From an uncultured Eubacteriales bacterium (GTDB taxonomy: Bacteria; Bacillota; Clostridia; UBA1381; UBA9506): 25,585 nt of DNA. Below are positions 15,951 to 25,036 of the stretch, one piece after another. The DNA is taken from assembly GCA_900545185.1 (NCBI GenBank), contig UQYH01000019.1:1-25585 (forward strand), given 5' to 3'. The notes beneath the pieces are model-generated. The model made no database searches. It saw only the letters and a program-made list of their open reading frames with translations, and had not been told where the DNA came from. Every line of letters begins with the position of its first letter. Within the stretch, counting starts at the first letter, position 1. The position numbers and the translations under genes are program-made.

Positions 15951-16406
15951 ATGAAAAAAATAACGGTATTTTTGCTTTTGCTCTTGGTGCTGTTCGGCAC
16001 GGCGGGATGTGCGTCCCGAAATGATTCTTTGCTGCCGGGACATTCGGCAGATGCCGTGCGTACCTTTGCACCGTCAGCGTCCGCATCGGCCACAAGCGCA
16101 CCTGCCAAAAAAGGCATTTTGCAAAGCCTTCCTTCACCATCGGGAGATAAAACAGCCTATATTTTTACCATGAATGCCACGGCAGAGCAGGTTGTATACG
16201 AATTAACAATTTTAGATAAAAGCACACCCTTTAACTATGAGGAGAGCGCTGTACTGTATGCCTCTCCGCTGTTGTTTGACATTGAATGGGGCGATGACAC
16301 TACCTTAATGGTATCATTAAACGAAAAGGAAACAAATGACCCGACACCCGTCACATCCGACGGTGTTATGGTCATGTTCGGTCGTGTTTCAACGGCAAAG
16401 CCCTGA
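15951..16406 (+). CDS. Small putative lipoprotein of unknown function
   Basis: This is about 151 residues. The ATG at 15951 is preferred because GGGGGA (about 15937-15942) is well spaced; the ATG at 15942 overlaps that site. MKKITVFLLLLLVLFGTAGC is a lipoprotein signal, with Cys20 as the lipidation site (lipobox TAGC). An Ala/Ser/Pro-rich linker follows, then a beta-rich domain (SPSGDKTAYIFTMNATAEQ, then FDIEWGDDTTLMVSLNEKE). This SPDGKYxAxV-like wording resembles DUF5412-type lipoproteins, but weakly. It should be anchored on the outer face of the membrane. recJ starts 23 bases later, so the two are probably cotranscribed. I do not recognise the function. Confidence 0.85.
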   Translation: MKKITVFLLLLLVLFGTAGCASRNDSLLPGHSADAVRTFAPSASASATSAPAKKGILQSLPSPSGDKTAYIFTMNATAEQVVYELTILDKSTPFNYEESAVLYASPLLFDIEWGDDTTLMVSLNEKETNDPTPVTSDGVMVMFGRVSTAKP

Positions 16407-16429
16407 AGCAGGACGGATGGGAGCCAAGC

Positions 16430-18136
16430 ATGCAAAAAAAGAAATGGACACTGCGCCCTGCGCAGGGCAGCAGAGCCGATATTTTGGATTTAAGCAATAC
16501 GTATCAAATACCGCCGCTGGTGGCGATGATTTTAAATAAACGCGGAATAACAGATCCGGCAGAGTTTTTATCGCCAACCCTCTCCGTTATACATGACCCG
16601 TATCTGCTGCGCGACATGCGCCCGGCCGTAGAACGCATTGTATCGGCTTTAAAAAATCATGAACGCATTGCCGTATATGGTGATTATGATGTAGATGGGA
16701 TTACCTCTACCGCATCGCTGGTGCGTTTTTTGCAGGCGTGCGGCGGGGATGTTTTTTACTATATTCCCGACCGTAAGCAAGAAGGGTACGGCGTGAACAG
16801 TGGTGCAATTGACCGCATCTCGGCACAGGGTGCCAAGCTTTTAATTACGGTGGACTGCGGCATTACGGCGGTTTTAGAGGTGGAGCATGCCGGGCAAGTC
16901 GGCATGGATGTGATTATAACCGATCATCATGAATGTCAGGCGCATTTGCCGCAGGCGGTCGCCGTGATTAATCCCAAACGGCCGGACTGTGACTATCCTT
17001 TTAAGCTTCTGGCCGGCGTTGGGGTTGTGTTTAAGCTTATGCAGGCCTTAACCGACGCATTAAATCTTGACAAAGACGCTTTTTTTGAAATTTATGCCGA
17101 AATTGCGGCCATCGGTACAATAGCCGATGTGATGCCGCTTTTGGGTGAGAACAGAGCCTTGGTTACATACGGTCTGGCACATCTTGCACACAGCCAAAAC
17201 TACGGCTTGCGTGCTTTAATCCGGCAAGCCGGGTTAGATGCGCATCGTTTGACGGCCGGTTCTGTAAGCTTTGCACTGGCACCGCGCATTAACGCAGCAG
17301 GACGCGTGGGTGACCCTAAAAACGCCGTCAAAATGCTGCTTTGTGATACTATGACAGAAGCTGCGGATTATGCCGCGATATTGGATGAAGAAAATCGCGC
17401 AAGACAGCAGGAGGAACAGGAAATTTTAAACCAAGCCCTTGCCATGATCGAAAGCCGCAGAGCGTTTGAAAGCGAGTCGGTTCTGGTCTTGGCAGGCTCC
17501 GGCTGGCATCATGGCATTATCGGTATTGTAGCGTCTAAAATTACGGAACGCTTTTACAAGCCGTGTATTTTAATCAGTCTGGACGAGGGCATCGGCAAAG
17601 GGTCGGGACGCAGCATTAAAGGCTTTAACCTTTTTGCGGCGCTTTCGGCATGCGGTTCGCACTTGCTTAAATTCGGCGGTCATGAGCTTGCGGCAGGACT
17701 GACGGTAGAAGAAGACAAGATAGATGATTTCCGCACGGCCGTCAATGCATATGCGGCTTCTGTTTTGACAGAGGAGGATATGATTCCCGAATTATGGATT
17801 GATGCAAATTTGCCGGTTGAATATATGAATTTAAAGACAATTCAAAAGCTTTCGGTTATGGCACCGTACGGCATGGGCAACCCCGCGCCGATATTTGCAT
17901 CTGCAGCGCTGTCGGTGCGTGAAATCCGCACAATGAGCGAGGGTAAGCACCTTCGTTTAACGCTTACAAAGGGTCGGTACCTTATATCGGCTGTCGGATT
18001 TTCGATGGGGGAATGGGCAGAGATCTTACACCCCGGTGATTTGATTGATATTGCATTTAATTTAGAGATAAACCGATACCGTGGCACGGAACGGGCACAA
18101 ATTTTGTTAAAGGATTTACGTTTTTCGGCTCAATAG
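16430..18136 (+). CDS. recJ: Single-stranded-DNA-specific exonuclease RecJ
   Basis: This 568-residue enzyme degrades single-stranded DNA 5' to 3' in recombination and mismatch or base-excision repair, using Mn2+. DHH-family motifs are clear: VYGDYDVDGITST (about 83-94), TDHHE (164-168), PKRPDCDYPF, and IGTIADVMPLLGENR. The DHHA1 nucleic-acid-binding domain has GSGRSIKGFN and GGHELAAG (about 416-423). A C-terminal OB-like domain ends at ILLKDLRF. Its length matches the Firmicute type. GGGAG precedes the ATG. rel follows after 33 bases. In many Firmicutes apt lies between recJ and rel; it is absent here. Confidence 0.97.
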   Translation: MQKKKWTLRPAQGSRADILDLSNTYQIPPLVAMILNKRGITDPAEFLSPTLSVIHDPYLLRDMRPAVERIVSALKNHERIAVYGDYDVDGITSTASLVRFLQACGGDVFYYIPDRKQEGYGVNSGAIDRISAQGAKLLITVDCGITAVLEVEHAGQVGMDVIITDHHECQAHLPQAVAVINPKRPDCDYPFKLLAGVGVVFKLMQALTDALNLDKDAFFEIYAEIAAIGTIADVMPLLGENRALVTYGLAHLAHSQNYGLRALIRQAGLDAHRLTAGSVSFALAPRINAAGRVGDPKNAVKMLLCDTMTEAADYAAILDEENRARQQEEQEILNQALAMIESRRAFESESVLVLAGSGWHHGIIGIVASKITERFYKPCILISLDEGIGKGSGRSIKGFNLFAALSACGSHLLKFGGHELAAGLTVEEDKIDDFRTAVNAYAASVLTEEDMIPELWIDANLPVEYMNLKTIQKLSVMAPYGMGNPAPIFASAALSVREIRTMSEGKHLRLTLTKGRYLISAVGFSMGEWAEILHPGDLIDIAFNLEINRYRGTERAQILLKDLRFSAQ

Positions 18137-18169
18137 ACAGATTATGCTGCAAATCGGAAAGGAGTTCTT

Positions 18170-20359
18170 ATGGAAGAACGGAATGCAGAGCACACATTTG
18201 AAGCCTTGGTTGCAAGGGTAAAAGAATATAATCCCAAGATGGATTTTGATAAGCTGACAAGGGCTTACGAGCTTGCCAAACGCGCGCATGAAGGGCAGCT
18301 GCGCAACACGGGAGAGCCGTATATCATCCATCCGATTGCTGTTGCACAGATTTTGGCAGACCTTGAGCTTGACTGTGACAGCTTAGTCGGTGCGCTTTTG
18401 CACGATGTTGTAGAGGATACGGACTATACCATTGCCGATGTAACACGGGAATTTGGCGACAGTGTGGGTATTATTGTTGACGGTGTGACCAAGCTGAGCA
18501 AAATTCAATATACGACAAAGGAAGAGCAGCAAATCGAAAACCTGCGTAAAATGTTTTTGGCGATGGCTAAGGATGTTCGCGTTATTTTGATCAAGCTGGC
18601 AGACAGACTGCACAATATGCGAACTCTGAAATACATGAGCGAGGATAAACAGCGCGAAAAAGCACGTGAAACGTTAGAAGTGTACGCTGCGCTGGCGCAT
18701 CGGCTCGGTATGTCTAAAATCAAATGGGAACTGGAGGATTTATCGCTGCGCTACCTAGACCCTGTGGCATACCGCGAAATTGCGGAGTCCATCAGTCAAA
18801 AGCGCAAGGAGCGCGAAAAATATATTGATGACATTATTGAAACCTTTCGCCAAAAGCTGGCAGAGCTGGGGATTCATGCACAGCTGATGGGACGTGCCAA
18901 GCATTTTTACAGCATTTTCAGAAAGATGTATACCCAGAACAAGAGCATAGATGAAATTTACGATTTGTTTGCCGTTCGTGCCATTGTGGACAGCGTGAAG
19001 GATTGTTATGCCGTTTTGGGCATGGTGCATGAGCTTTACTATCCGATTCCGGGACGGTTTAAGGACTATATCGCCATGCCGAAGCCCAACATGTACCAGT
19101 CCCTTCATACAACTGTTATGGGACCGAACGGGATTCCCTTTGAGGTGCAAATCCGCACACAGGAGATGCACAAGGTTGCCGAGTTCGGTATCGCGGCACA
19201 CTGGAAGTACAAAGAAGGTGTGTCGGGCAAAACCGATATGGATGAAAAATTGGCCTGGATCGGTAAAATTTTGGAAATTCAAAATGAAACAGTCGATTCG
19301 GACGATTTTATGCGTACACTGAAGATTGACTTGTTTGCCGATGAGGTATTTGTTTTTACCCCCAAAGGCGACGTCATTAATCTGCCGGCCGGATCGACAC
19401 CCATCGACTTTGCCTTTGCCATTCACAGCGCCGTGGGCTGCCGCATGGCAGGGGTGCGCGTGAACGGTAAAATCGCAACGCTTGAATATAACCTGCAAAA
19501 CGGCGATATTGTGGAGATTATGACTTCTTCGGCCGTACACGGCCCCAGCCGTGACTGGCTGAAAATTTGCAAGACTTCTCAGGCCCGGACAAAAATTAAC
19601 CAATGGTTTAAAAAGGAAGGCCGAGAGGAAAACATTTTGCGCGGCAAAGAAATGGTAGAGCGCGAGCTGAAGCATATCGGTATGACATCCGCGCAGCTTT
19701 TAAAGCCGGAATGGATCGATTTGATTTTGAAAAAATACGGCCTGCATACAACGGATGATATGTACGCGGCCATCGGCTACGGCGGGATTACGGTTAATAA
19801 AATTATGTCACGCCTGAAAGAGGAATACCGTTTGGCGCATAAGAATGATGTTGTGCTTCAAAAGCCGATGACACAGCAGAAAAAACGCAAAAACACGTCA
19901 AACGGCATTGTGGTGGAAGGCATCGACAACTGTCTGGCACGGCTTTCGCGCTGCTGTAATCCCGTTCCGGGTGATCCGATTGTCGGTTATATCACACGCG
20001 GCCGCGGCGTTTCGGTGCATCGTGCCGACTGCCCGAATATTAAAGCCGAGGAGAAAAATTCTGCCGATGCAGGGCGGTTAATTCCTGTCTATTGGGAGGA
20101 TGAATATACAGGAAAATCATCTTATTTAACTGAAATTCAAATTATGGCATACGACCGACAGGGGCTTTTGGCGCAGATTACGAATGTTTTGTACGATATG
20201 AAAATTTTAATTAATTCTGTGCACACAAAAACCACAAAGGAACAAATTGCCATTATGAACATTACCATCGAGATCACATCGAAGGAACAGCTGGAGCAGG
20301 TTGTGAAAAAGCTTTCCCGTTTGGGCGGTGTGTTTGAAGTCACAAGAAATAACGCTTAG
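18170..20359 (+). CDS. rel: Bifunctional (p)ppGpp synthetase/hydrolase (Rel)
   Basis: This 729-residue stringent-response enzyme both makes and hydrolyses (p)ppGpp. The HD hydrolase domain has His40, His54 and the HDVVEDT motif (His78-Asp79), which indicates active hydrolysis. The synthetase domain (about 220-340) includes GRAKHFYSIFRKM, KDYIAMPKPNMYQSLHTT and FEVQIRTQEMH. A TGS domain follows at about 390-450 (DEVFVFTPKGDVINLPAGSTPIDFAF). Next is a helical/zinc-finger segment with the C-x(16)-H-x3-C type wording LARLSRCCNPVPGDPIVGYITRGRGVSVHRADC, given here only as position 585-620, and a C-terminal ACT domain (about 655-725). AAAGGAG precedes the ATG. The gene is part of a recJ-rel-MBL-hemZ run. 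All domains look intact. Confidence 0.98.
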   Translation: MEERNAEHTFEALVARVKEYNPKMDFDKLTRAYELAKRAHEGQLRNTGEPYIIHPIAVAQILADLELDCDSLVGALLHDVVEDTDYTIADVTREFGDSVGIIVDGVTKLSKIQYTTKEEQQIENLRKMFLAMAKDVRVILIKLADRLHNMRTLKYMSEDKQREKARETLEVYAALAHRLGMSKIKWELEDLSLRYLDPVAYREIAESISQKRKEREKYIDDIIETFRQKLAELGIHAQLMGRAKHFYSIFRKMYTQNKSIDEIYDLFAVRAIVDSVKDCYAVLGMVHELYYPIPGRFKDYIAMPKPNMYQSLHTTVMGPNGIPFEVQIRTQEMHKVAEFGIAAHWKYKEGVSGKTDMDEKLAWIGKILEIQNETVDSDDFMRTLKIDLFADEVFVFTPKGDVINLPAGSTPIDFAFAIHSAVGCRMAGVRVNGKIATLEYNLQNGDIVEIMTSSAVHGPSRDWLKICKTSQARTKINQWFKKEGREENILRGKEMVERELKHIGMTSAQLLKPEWIDLILKKYGLHTTDDMYAAIGYGGITVNKIMSRLKEEYRLAHKNDVVLQKPMTQQKKRKNTSNGIVVEGIDNCLARLSRCCNPVPGDPIVGYITRGRGVSVHRADCPNIKAEEKNSADAGRLIPVYWEDEYTGKSSYLTEIQIMAYDRQGLLAQITNVLYDMKILINSVHTKTTKEQIAIMNITIEITSKEQLEQVVKKLSRLGGVFEVTRNNA

Positions 20360-20377
20360 GCACAACTTGTGCCTAGG
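20355..20377 (+). promoter_or_regulatory. Hairpin across the rel stop codon
   Basis: CTTAGGCAC (20355-20363) pairs with GTGCCTAGG (20369-20377) around the loop AACTT, a 9-bp stem with one G-T pair. It contains the rel stop and ends 22 bases before the next gene's start. There is no T-run, so it is more likely an mRNA processing or attenuation element than a terminator. Confidence 0.55.
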
Positions 20378-20398
20378 TGCGGCAGAATGGAGAATTTT

Positions 20399-21028
20399 AT
20401 GATATTGGAAACATTAACGGTAGGAAAAATGCAGGAAAATTGTTATCTGGCAGGGGATCCGAAGGCTCTTTTGGTGATTGACCCCGGTGACGAAGCGGAA
20501 AAAATTATAGCGCATATCCGTGAAAAGGAATATTGTGTTGCATATGTTGTTTTAACGCATTGCCATTATGATCATATCGGCGCGGTTGCGGATGTGCTGG
20601 AGGCAACCGGAGCCAAGCTTGTGATGGGCAAGGCTGAAAGGGATAATTATTTTGACCGTCATGTGAGTCTTTGCGGTTATTTCGCATCCATGCCGAAACT
20701 GTGTGAGCCGGATGATCTCCTTGCGGACGGTGATGTGATTATGGCCGGTGCATACAATTTTACGGCAATCACCACACCGGGACATACAAGCGGTTCTCTC
20801 TGCCTTTTGTGCGGCAGAACCCTTTTTTCGGGCGATACGCTGTTTTATGGCAGTATCGGCCGTGCAGATTTTCCGAGCGGTAACTTAAAAACACTTGTGC
20901 ATAGTGTAAAGGATAAGCTCTTTACATTGCCGGATGACGTAAGAGTATACCCGGGTCATGGCTGCTCGACGACTATCGGCTACGAAAAGGAGTATAACGA
21001 AGTATATGAATGGGAAAAACACTGCTAA
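20399..21028 (+). CDS. MBL-fold hydrolase (hydroxyacylglutathione-hydrolase-like)
   Basis: This is about 209 residues from the ATG at 20399, which has GGAG six bases upstream; an ATG at 20387 has no ribosome site. The metallo-beta-lactamase motif THCHYDHIG (His54, His56, Asp58, His59) gives a dinuclear metal site. Later ligands follow: GHTSGSLCLL, LFSGDTLF and YPGHG. This is the small YcbL/GloB-like type common in Firmicutes downstream of rel. The real substrate is unknown; general thioester hydrolysis is only a family-level guess. It is cytoplasmic, with no signal peptide. It overlaps the following hemZ-like gene by about 20 bases. Confidence 0.92.
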   Translation: MILETLTVGKMQENCYLAGDPKALLVIDPGDEAEKIIAHIREKEYCVAYVVLTHCHYDHIGAVADVLEATGAKLVMGKAERDNYFDRHVSLCGYFASMPKLCEPDDLLADGDVIMAGAYNFTAITTPGHTSGSLCLLCGRTLFSGDTLFYGSIGRADFPSGNLKTLVHSVKDKLFTLPDDVRVYPGHGCSTTIGYEKEYNEVYEWEKHC

Positions 21029-22202
21029 CCCTTGGGGAGGGATTCAAAGCGTCCGCCCGGTGAAACGTGTGCTTCAAATGCTGGATGACGGGATGGATGC
21101 ACAAAGCATCCGTAAGGCTCTGCAAGCGGACTTTGGCGTGTCAGATGAAAAAATTACGCTGGCTTTATCGGTTGCCGAATCGGAACGAACGCTTTTGCAA
21201 AGTATATCGCAGCGCGATGCAGGCCTTTATATTGATATTCCGTTTTGTCCGACGCGCTGTGCGTATTGCTCCTTTGTCTCTATGAGCGCAGACCGCATGA
21301 CCGAGTTTGCCGAACCCTATTTGGCTGCGTTGTACAGGGAGTTGGATGCAATCGGACGGATTGTAAAGGATTTAGGCTTTACAATTAAAACCGTATATAT
21401 CGGCGGCGGTACGCCGACAACCTTGATGGCTTTGGAGCTGGATAATCTGCTTTACAAAATACAGTCGGTATTTGATCTGTCCGCTATGACTGAATTTAGC
21501 ATTGAAGCCGGGCGGCCGGATACCATTACCGATGAAAAGCTTTCTGTTATGGATAGAAGAGGGGTAACGCGCGTCAGTGTTAATCCGCAGACGATACATG
21601 ATAAAACACTTCAAATCATCGGCCGCAAGCACTCGGCCGAGGCTGTTTTTCGTGCTGTGGATTTGGTGCGCAAGCATCAAATTCCGGTGCTGAACATGGA
21701 TGTGATTGCCGGCCTGCCCGGCGAAACCTTGCAGGACTTTCAAAAAACGCTAGAAGCGGTCACGGCCTGTCGGCCGGAGAATATAACCATTCATACCATG
21801 AGCATCAAGCGTGCATCGCAGCTGAAACAGGATGCGTTTCAGCCATCTGCAGGAGCCCATAGAACAGCGGCCGAAATGCTGGCGTTTGCACATCCGTACA
21901 TGATGCAAAACAGATATAAAGGCTATTACCTTTACAGACAAAAGAACACCCTGGGAAACCTTGAAAACACAGGATTTTGCCTGCCGGGGACAGCATCTTT
22001 GTATAATGTCGGCATGATGGAGGAGTTTTTGCCCGTGTTCGGCGCAGGTGTCGGCGCGGTAACAAAGCTTGTGCGGCCGGGACGGATTGAGCGGATTTTT
22101 AACGTGAAGGATGTCAGTGAATACATAAAACGTCAGGCCGAAATGCGCGAAAGAAAACAATATGCGTATACATTTTATGAAACTCGAAATGCGGATTCAT
22201 AA
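21006..22202 (+). CDS. hemZ: HemZ-like radical SAM protein (coproporphyrinogen dehydrogenase family)
   Basis: This is about 398 residues. The start region reads NPWGGIQSVRPVKRVLQML, the (W)GxxxxRPxK motif of the HemZ family. The radical SAM cluster motif is CPTRCAYCSF (Cys81, Cys85, Cys88), followed by YIGGGTPTTL, FSIEAGRPDTI and MDVIAGLPGET. The family is named for oxygen-independent coproporphyrinogen III oxidation in heme synthesis, though HemW-like paralogues have other roles. No other heme gene is nearby. From memory HemZ proteins are about 480-500 residues with a ~100-residue N-terminal domain that is missing here. The gene starts inside the end of the MBL gene; AAAGGAG lies 14 bases before the ATG, rather far. 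Confidence 0.88.
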   Translation: MNGKNTANPWGGIQSVRPVKRVLQMLDDGMDAQSIRKALQADFGVSDEKITLALSVAESERTLLQSISQRDAGLYIDIPFCPTRCAYCSFVSMSADRMTEFAEPYLAALYRELDAIGRIVKDLGFTIKTVYIGGGTPTTLMALELDNLLYKIQSVFDLSAMTEFSIEAGRPDTITDEKLSVMDRRGVTRVSVNPQTIHDKTLQIIGRKHSAEAVFRAVDLVRKHQIPVLNMDVIAGLPGETLQDFQKTLEAVTACRPENITIHTMSIKRASQLKQDAFQPSAGAHRTAAEMLAFAHPYMMQNRYKGYYLYRQKNTLGNLENTGFCLPGTASLYNVGMMEEFLPVFGAGVGAVTKLVRPGRIERIFNVKDVSEYIKRQAEMRERKQYAYTFYETRNADS

Positions 22203-22207
22203 AAAAA

Positions 22208-22236
22208 TTGACAAATTCGACAACTTAGTGTATGAT
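22208..22236 (+). promoter_or_regulatory. Sigma-A promoter for nrdR
   Basis: A perfect TTGACA (22208-22213) and TATGAT (22231-22236) are 17 bases apart. It lies between hemZ and nrdR. The predicted leader is about 40 bases. It probably drives nrdR, ung and perhaps the exonuclease gene. Confidence 0.88.
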
Positions 22237-22281
22237 ATTCTTATGTCATTGATTTATTGCATAGCGAAAGGGTGAACCGAT

Positions 22282-22734
22282 ATGAAATGTCCATACTGTG
22301 AATATGCGGAAAGTAAGGTTATTGATTCGCGTCCTACCGATGAGCACGAGGCGATTCGCCGCCGACGTGAATGTTTAAGCTGCGGTAAACGGTTTACAAC
22401 GTACGAAAAGGTGGAAAACATTCCGCTGATGGTCATCAAAAAAGACGGTTCCCGTCAGATGTTTGATTCGCAAAAGCTTTTAAACGGCATTATGCGCGCC
22501 TGCGAAAAACGGCCTGTTTCGACAAATGATATGGAGCGTGTGGTGAACGAAATTGAAACGGCATCGCAGAATTTTATGGAGCGTGAAATCAAAAGCGATC
22601 GGCTTGGTGAAATGGTTATGGAAAAGCTGAAGGATTTGGATGAGGTTGCCTATGTTCGGTTTGCCTCGGTTTATCGCGAATTTCGTGATGTCAATACTTT
22701 TGTGGAAGAAGTCAATAAGCTGCTGAAGAGGTAA
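22282..22734 (+). CDS. nrdR: Transcriptional repressor NrdR
   Basis: This 150-residue protein, the standard family length, represses ribonucleotide reductase genes when dATP is plentiful. The N-terminal zinc ribbon is CPYC with CLSC (about 3-34), then RFTTYE. The ATP-cone domain follows ([20 protein letters not shown], about 51-140). AAAGGGTGA precedes the ATG. The next gene, ung, starts four bases after the stop, so the two are an operon. It has its own promoter at 22208-22236. Its targets should be nrd genes elsewhere; none are in this window. Confidence 0.98.
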   Translation: MKCPYCEYAESKVIDSRPTDEHEAIRRRRECLSCGKRFTTYEKVENIPLMVIKKDGSRQMFDSQKLLNGIMRACEKRPVSTNDMERVVNEIETASQNFMEREIKSDRLGEMVMEKLKDLDEVAYVRFASVYREFRDVNTFVEEVNKLLKR

Positions 22735-22738
22735 AAAC

Positions 22739-23404
22739 ATGTTTAATATAACCGGGGATTGGAATGAAATTTTAGCGCCTGAGTTTGAAAAGGATTATTT
22801 TAAAAAGCTGTGGCAGCAGGTAGAAGCCGAATACGAGCGCGGTCCTGTATATCCTGCCAAGGAAAATATTTTTAACGCACTTCGTTATACGCCGTATCAC
22901 GATGTTAAAGTGCTGCTTTTGGGACAAGATCCGTACCACGGCAGGGGACAGGCACACGGTCTTGCCTTTTCGGTACAGCCGGGCGTTGCCTTGCCGCCGT
23001 CTTTAAAAAACATTTTTAAAGAGCAAATGCAGGATGTGGGTACCGTAATGCCGAAAACCGGGTGCTTAACCCCTTGGGCAGAGCAGGGCGTTATGCTGTT
23101 AAACACTGTTTTAACCGTGCGTGAGGGCGAACCGAACTCGCATAAAAAGCTGGGCTGGACAACCTTTACGGACAGCATAATATCGGCGTTGAATCAGCGC
23201 GAGCAGCCGGTTATATTTTTGCTTTGGGGCGCAAACGCCCACGAAAAATTACCGCTGATTACAAACAGCCGTCATTTTGTGCTTTCGGCGCCGCACCCAA
23301 GCCCGTTATCGGCCAGCCGAGGCTTTTTCGGCTGTCGCCATTTCAGCAAGGTCAACACAATTTTAGAGCGTTTGGGAATGCCCCCCATAAACTGGCAACT
23401 CTAA
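22739..23404 (+). CDS. ung: Uracil-DNA glycosylase, family 1
   Basis: This 221-residue enzyme removes uracil from DNA to start base-excision repair. The catalytic water-activating motif is GQDPYHG (Asp64), followed by the substrate-pocket segment QAHGLAFSV. Later come LLLNTVLTVREGEPNSHKK, FLLWGANA, and the minor-groove loop HPSPLSASRGF with its conserved His. The length is normal and the start follows nrdR by four bases. The pairing with nrdR links nucleotide supply to uracil repair, but this reading is only contextual. Confidence 0.98.
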   Translation: MFNITGDWNEILAPEFEKDYFKKLWQQVEAEYERGPVYPAKENIFNALRYTPYHDVKVLLLGQDPYHGRGQAHGLAFSVQPGVALPPSLKNIFKEQMQDVGTVMPKTGCLTPWAEQGVMLLNTVLTVREGEPNSHKKLGWTTFTDSIISALNQREQPVIFLLWGANAHEKLPLITNSRHFVLSAPHPSPLSASRGFFGCRHFSKVNTILERLGMPPINWQL

Positions 23405-23461
23405 TACCCGGCCTGATCCCTTATCGCATCCGAAATACTGTTTGCATGAAAGGTTTTTTAC

Positions 23462-24307
23462 ATGGATTATATTATTTTCGATTTGGAATGGTCACGGAAC
23501 ATAAAACGTGTTATTCCCGGTTGTCCGGATGAAATTATTCAAATCGGCGCCGTTAAATATGATAAAAATTTAAAATATAAAGGAAGCTTCAACCGTTTTG
23601 TACAGCCTGATGTGTATCACGGTGTGGACGCAAGGGTGGCCGAGATTACGGGCATAACGGCCGAGCATTTGGAACGGTTCGGTATTCCGTTTCCGGAAGC
23701 CTTCCGCGATTTTAAATTGTTTATGGGGCGCGATGCCGTGCTGATGTCCTGGGGTCCGCAGGATATTCAGGTACTGCGCACCAATGCGCAATATTATGAT
23801 AAAAATGTGAAGCTGCATTTTATGCAGCGTTTTTCTGATTTACAGCGATATGCCGCCAAACAGCTGCATGCGAACGATAAGCAGCAAATGGGGCTGAAAA
23901 CGGCGGCCGAACTGTGTGAAATTATATATGAGCCCGAAAGCTTACACGATGCGCATGTGGACGCTGAAATTTCGGGTGAGGTTTTTGCCAAGGTGTATGA
24001 TAAAAAAACATTTGCGGAAACCATTCGTGATGCTTCGGTGCCCCCAAAGCCGCCGGAACCTAAGGAAACCGCGGCAGATTCGAGCCGTTTTGATTTTGTT
24101 TGCCCCGACTGCGGCAAGGAATTAAAAAATAAAACCGGTTGGTTTCAGCACGAGTCGGCACGTAACTTTTTTGCCTTTATGCGTTGTCCGCTTTGCAAAA
24201 AAGACGTTTTGACAACTGTTGAAATCTTTAAAAGCAAGGGGCGGATGCACTGTAAAAAACGGGCGCGCTTTATGACAAAAATTAAAGATCCCGATAGTAT
24301 ACATTAG
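23462..24307 (+). CDS. DEDDh 3'-5' exonuclease with a zinc-ribbon tail
   Basis: This is 281 residues. The exonuclease domain (about 1-185) shows motif I, FDLEW (Asp6 and Glu8 region), motif II in LMSWGPQDIQVL, and motif III, HDAHVDAEISGEVF. This matches the KapD/epsilon-like DEDDh fold that trims DNA or RNA 3' ends with two metal ions. A Pro-rich linker (about 200-215, VPPKPPEPKE) leads to a C-terminal CPDC...CPLC segment, which looks like a zinc ribbon followed by a Lys/Arg-rich tail. The start is 57 bases after ung. KapD in Bacillus inhibits sporulation signalling; I do not infer that role here. The tail is the unusual feature. Confidence 0.9.
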   Translation: MDYIIFDLEWSRNIKRVIPGCPDEIIQIGAVKYDKNLKYKGSFNRFVQPDVYHGVDARVAEITGITAEHLERFGIPFPEAFRDFKLFMGRDAVLMSWGPQDIQVLRTNAQYYDKNVKLHFMQRFSDLQRYAAKQLHANDKQQMGLKTAAELCEIIYEPESLHDAHVDAEISGEVFAKVYDKKTFAETIRDASVPPKPPEPKETAADSSRFDFVCPDCGKELKNKTGWFQHESARNFFAFMRCPLCKKDVLTTVEIFKSKGRMHCKKRARFMTKIKDPDSIH

Positions 24308-24361
24308 CATACATCATAACTGAAAAAATGCCATTGATATGGCGGATTGGAGCGAATGAAA

Positions 24362-25036
24362 ATGTCAAAATACCTTACATTACTGGGCGACAAGGACAAA
24401 AATCTGCGTCTTTTGATGCTTTCCAAAATGGTTGAATACGGCGAATTGCCCGCACCTGCGCAAAGCGGTGCCGTCAATAACCACATCCATACCACATATT
24501 CCTTCTCGCCTTATACCCCAACGCTGGCGGTTGTAAAGGCATACATGGCCGGATTGAGCACAGCCGGTATTATGGATCATGATTCCATCAGCGGCGCACG
24601 CGAATTTTTAAAGGCCGGTGAAATGATCGGTATGAAAACAACCATCGGTGCCGAGTGCCGTGCCAGCATGGAATTGACACCGCTTTATGAAAAACGGATT
24701 AATAACCCCGACCAAAAGGGCATTATTTACATGGCATTGCATGGCGTGCCGCACACGCAAATTGATAAGCTGGAGGCTTATTTTAAGCCGTTTGTTGAAG
24801 CCAGAAATTTGCGTAACCGCAAAATGGTTGATAACATTAACAACCTGTTTGAGCCTTACGGCATTACGCTTGATTTTGATACGGAGGTTCTGCCGCTTTC
24901 GCAGTATGCCAACGGCGGATCGGTCACCGAGCGTCACCTTTTATATGCTTTAAGCCTTAAAATTATTTCCGTTTTGGGCAAGGGTGAGGGCTGTATCAGC
25001 TTTTTAAAGAAACCTATCAACAATATTCTTCCATGA
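24362..25036 (+). CDS. PHP-domain phosphoesterase-like protein, C-terminally truncated
   Basis: This is about 224 residues from the ATG at 24362, which has GGAG (24349-24352) nine bases upstream; an ATG at 24356 is too close to that site. The PHP metal motifs are present: NNHIHTTYSFSP (His-x-His), GIMDHDSISG, and GAECRAS. The C-terminal wording VTERHLLYALSLKIISVLGKGEGCISFLKK is, from memory, followed by ~200 more residues in homologues of 400-430. Here it ends in an unrelated short run, PINNILP. Function is unknown for this family; the fold is found in phosphatases and DNA polymerase proofreading domains. The stop overlaps the ATG of the next ORF (ATGA). Truncation by recombination is likely. 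Confidence 0.8.
   Translation: MSKYLTLLGDKDKNLRLLMLSKMVEYGELPAPAQSGAVNNHIHTTYSFSPYTPTLAVVKAYMAGLSTAGIMDHDSISGAREFLKAGEMIGMKTTIGAECRASMELTPLYEKRINNPDQKGIIYMALHGVPHTQIDKLEAYFKPFVEARNLRNRKMVDNINNLFEPYGITLDFDTEVLPLSQYANGGSVTERHLLYALSLKIISVLGKGEGCISFLKKPINNILP

Noticed and set aside
18755..19675. 306-codon minus-strand ORF opposite rel
   Set aside because: The plus strand is a complete Rel protein with all motifs; the minus frame has no recognisable domain.
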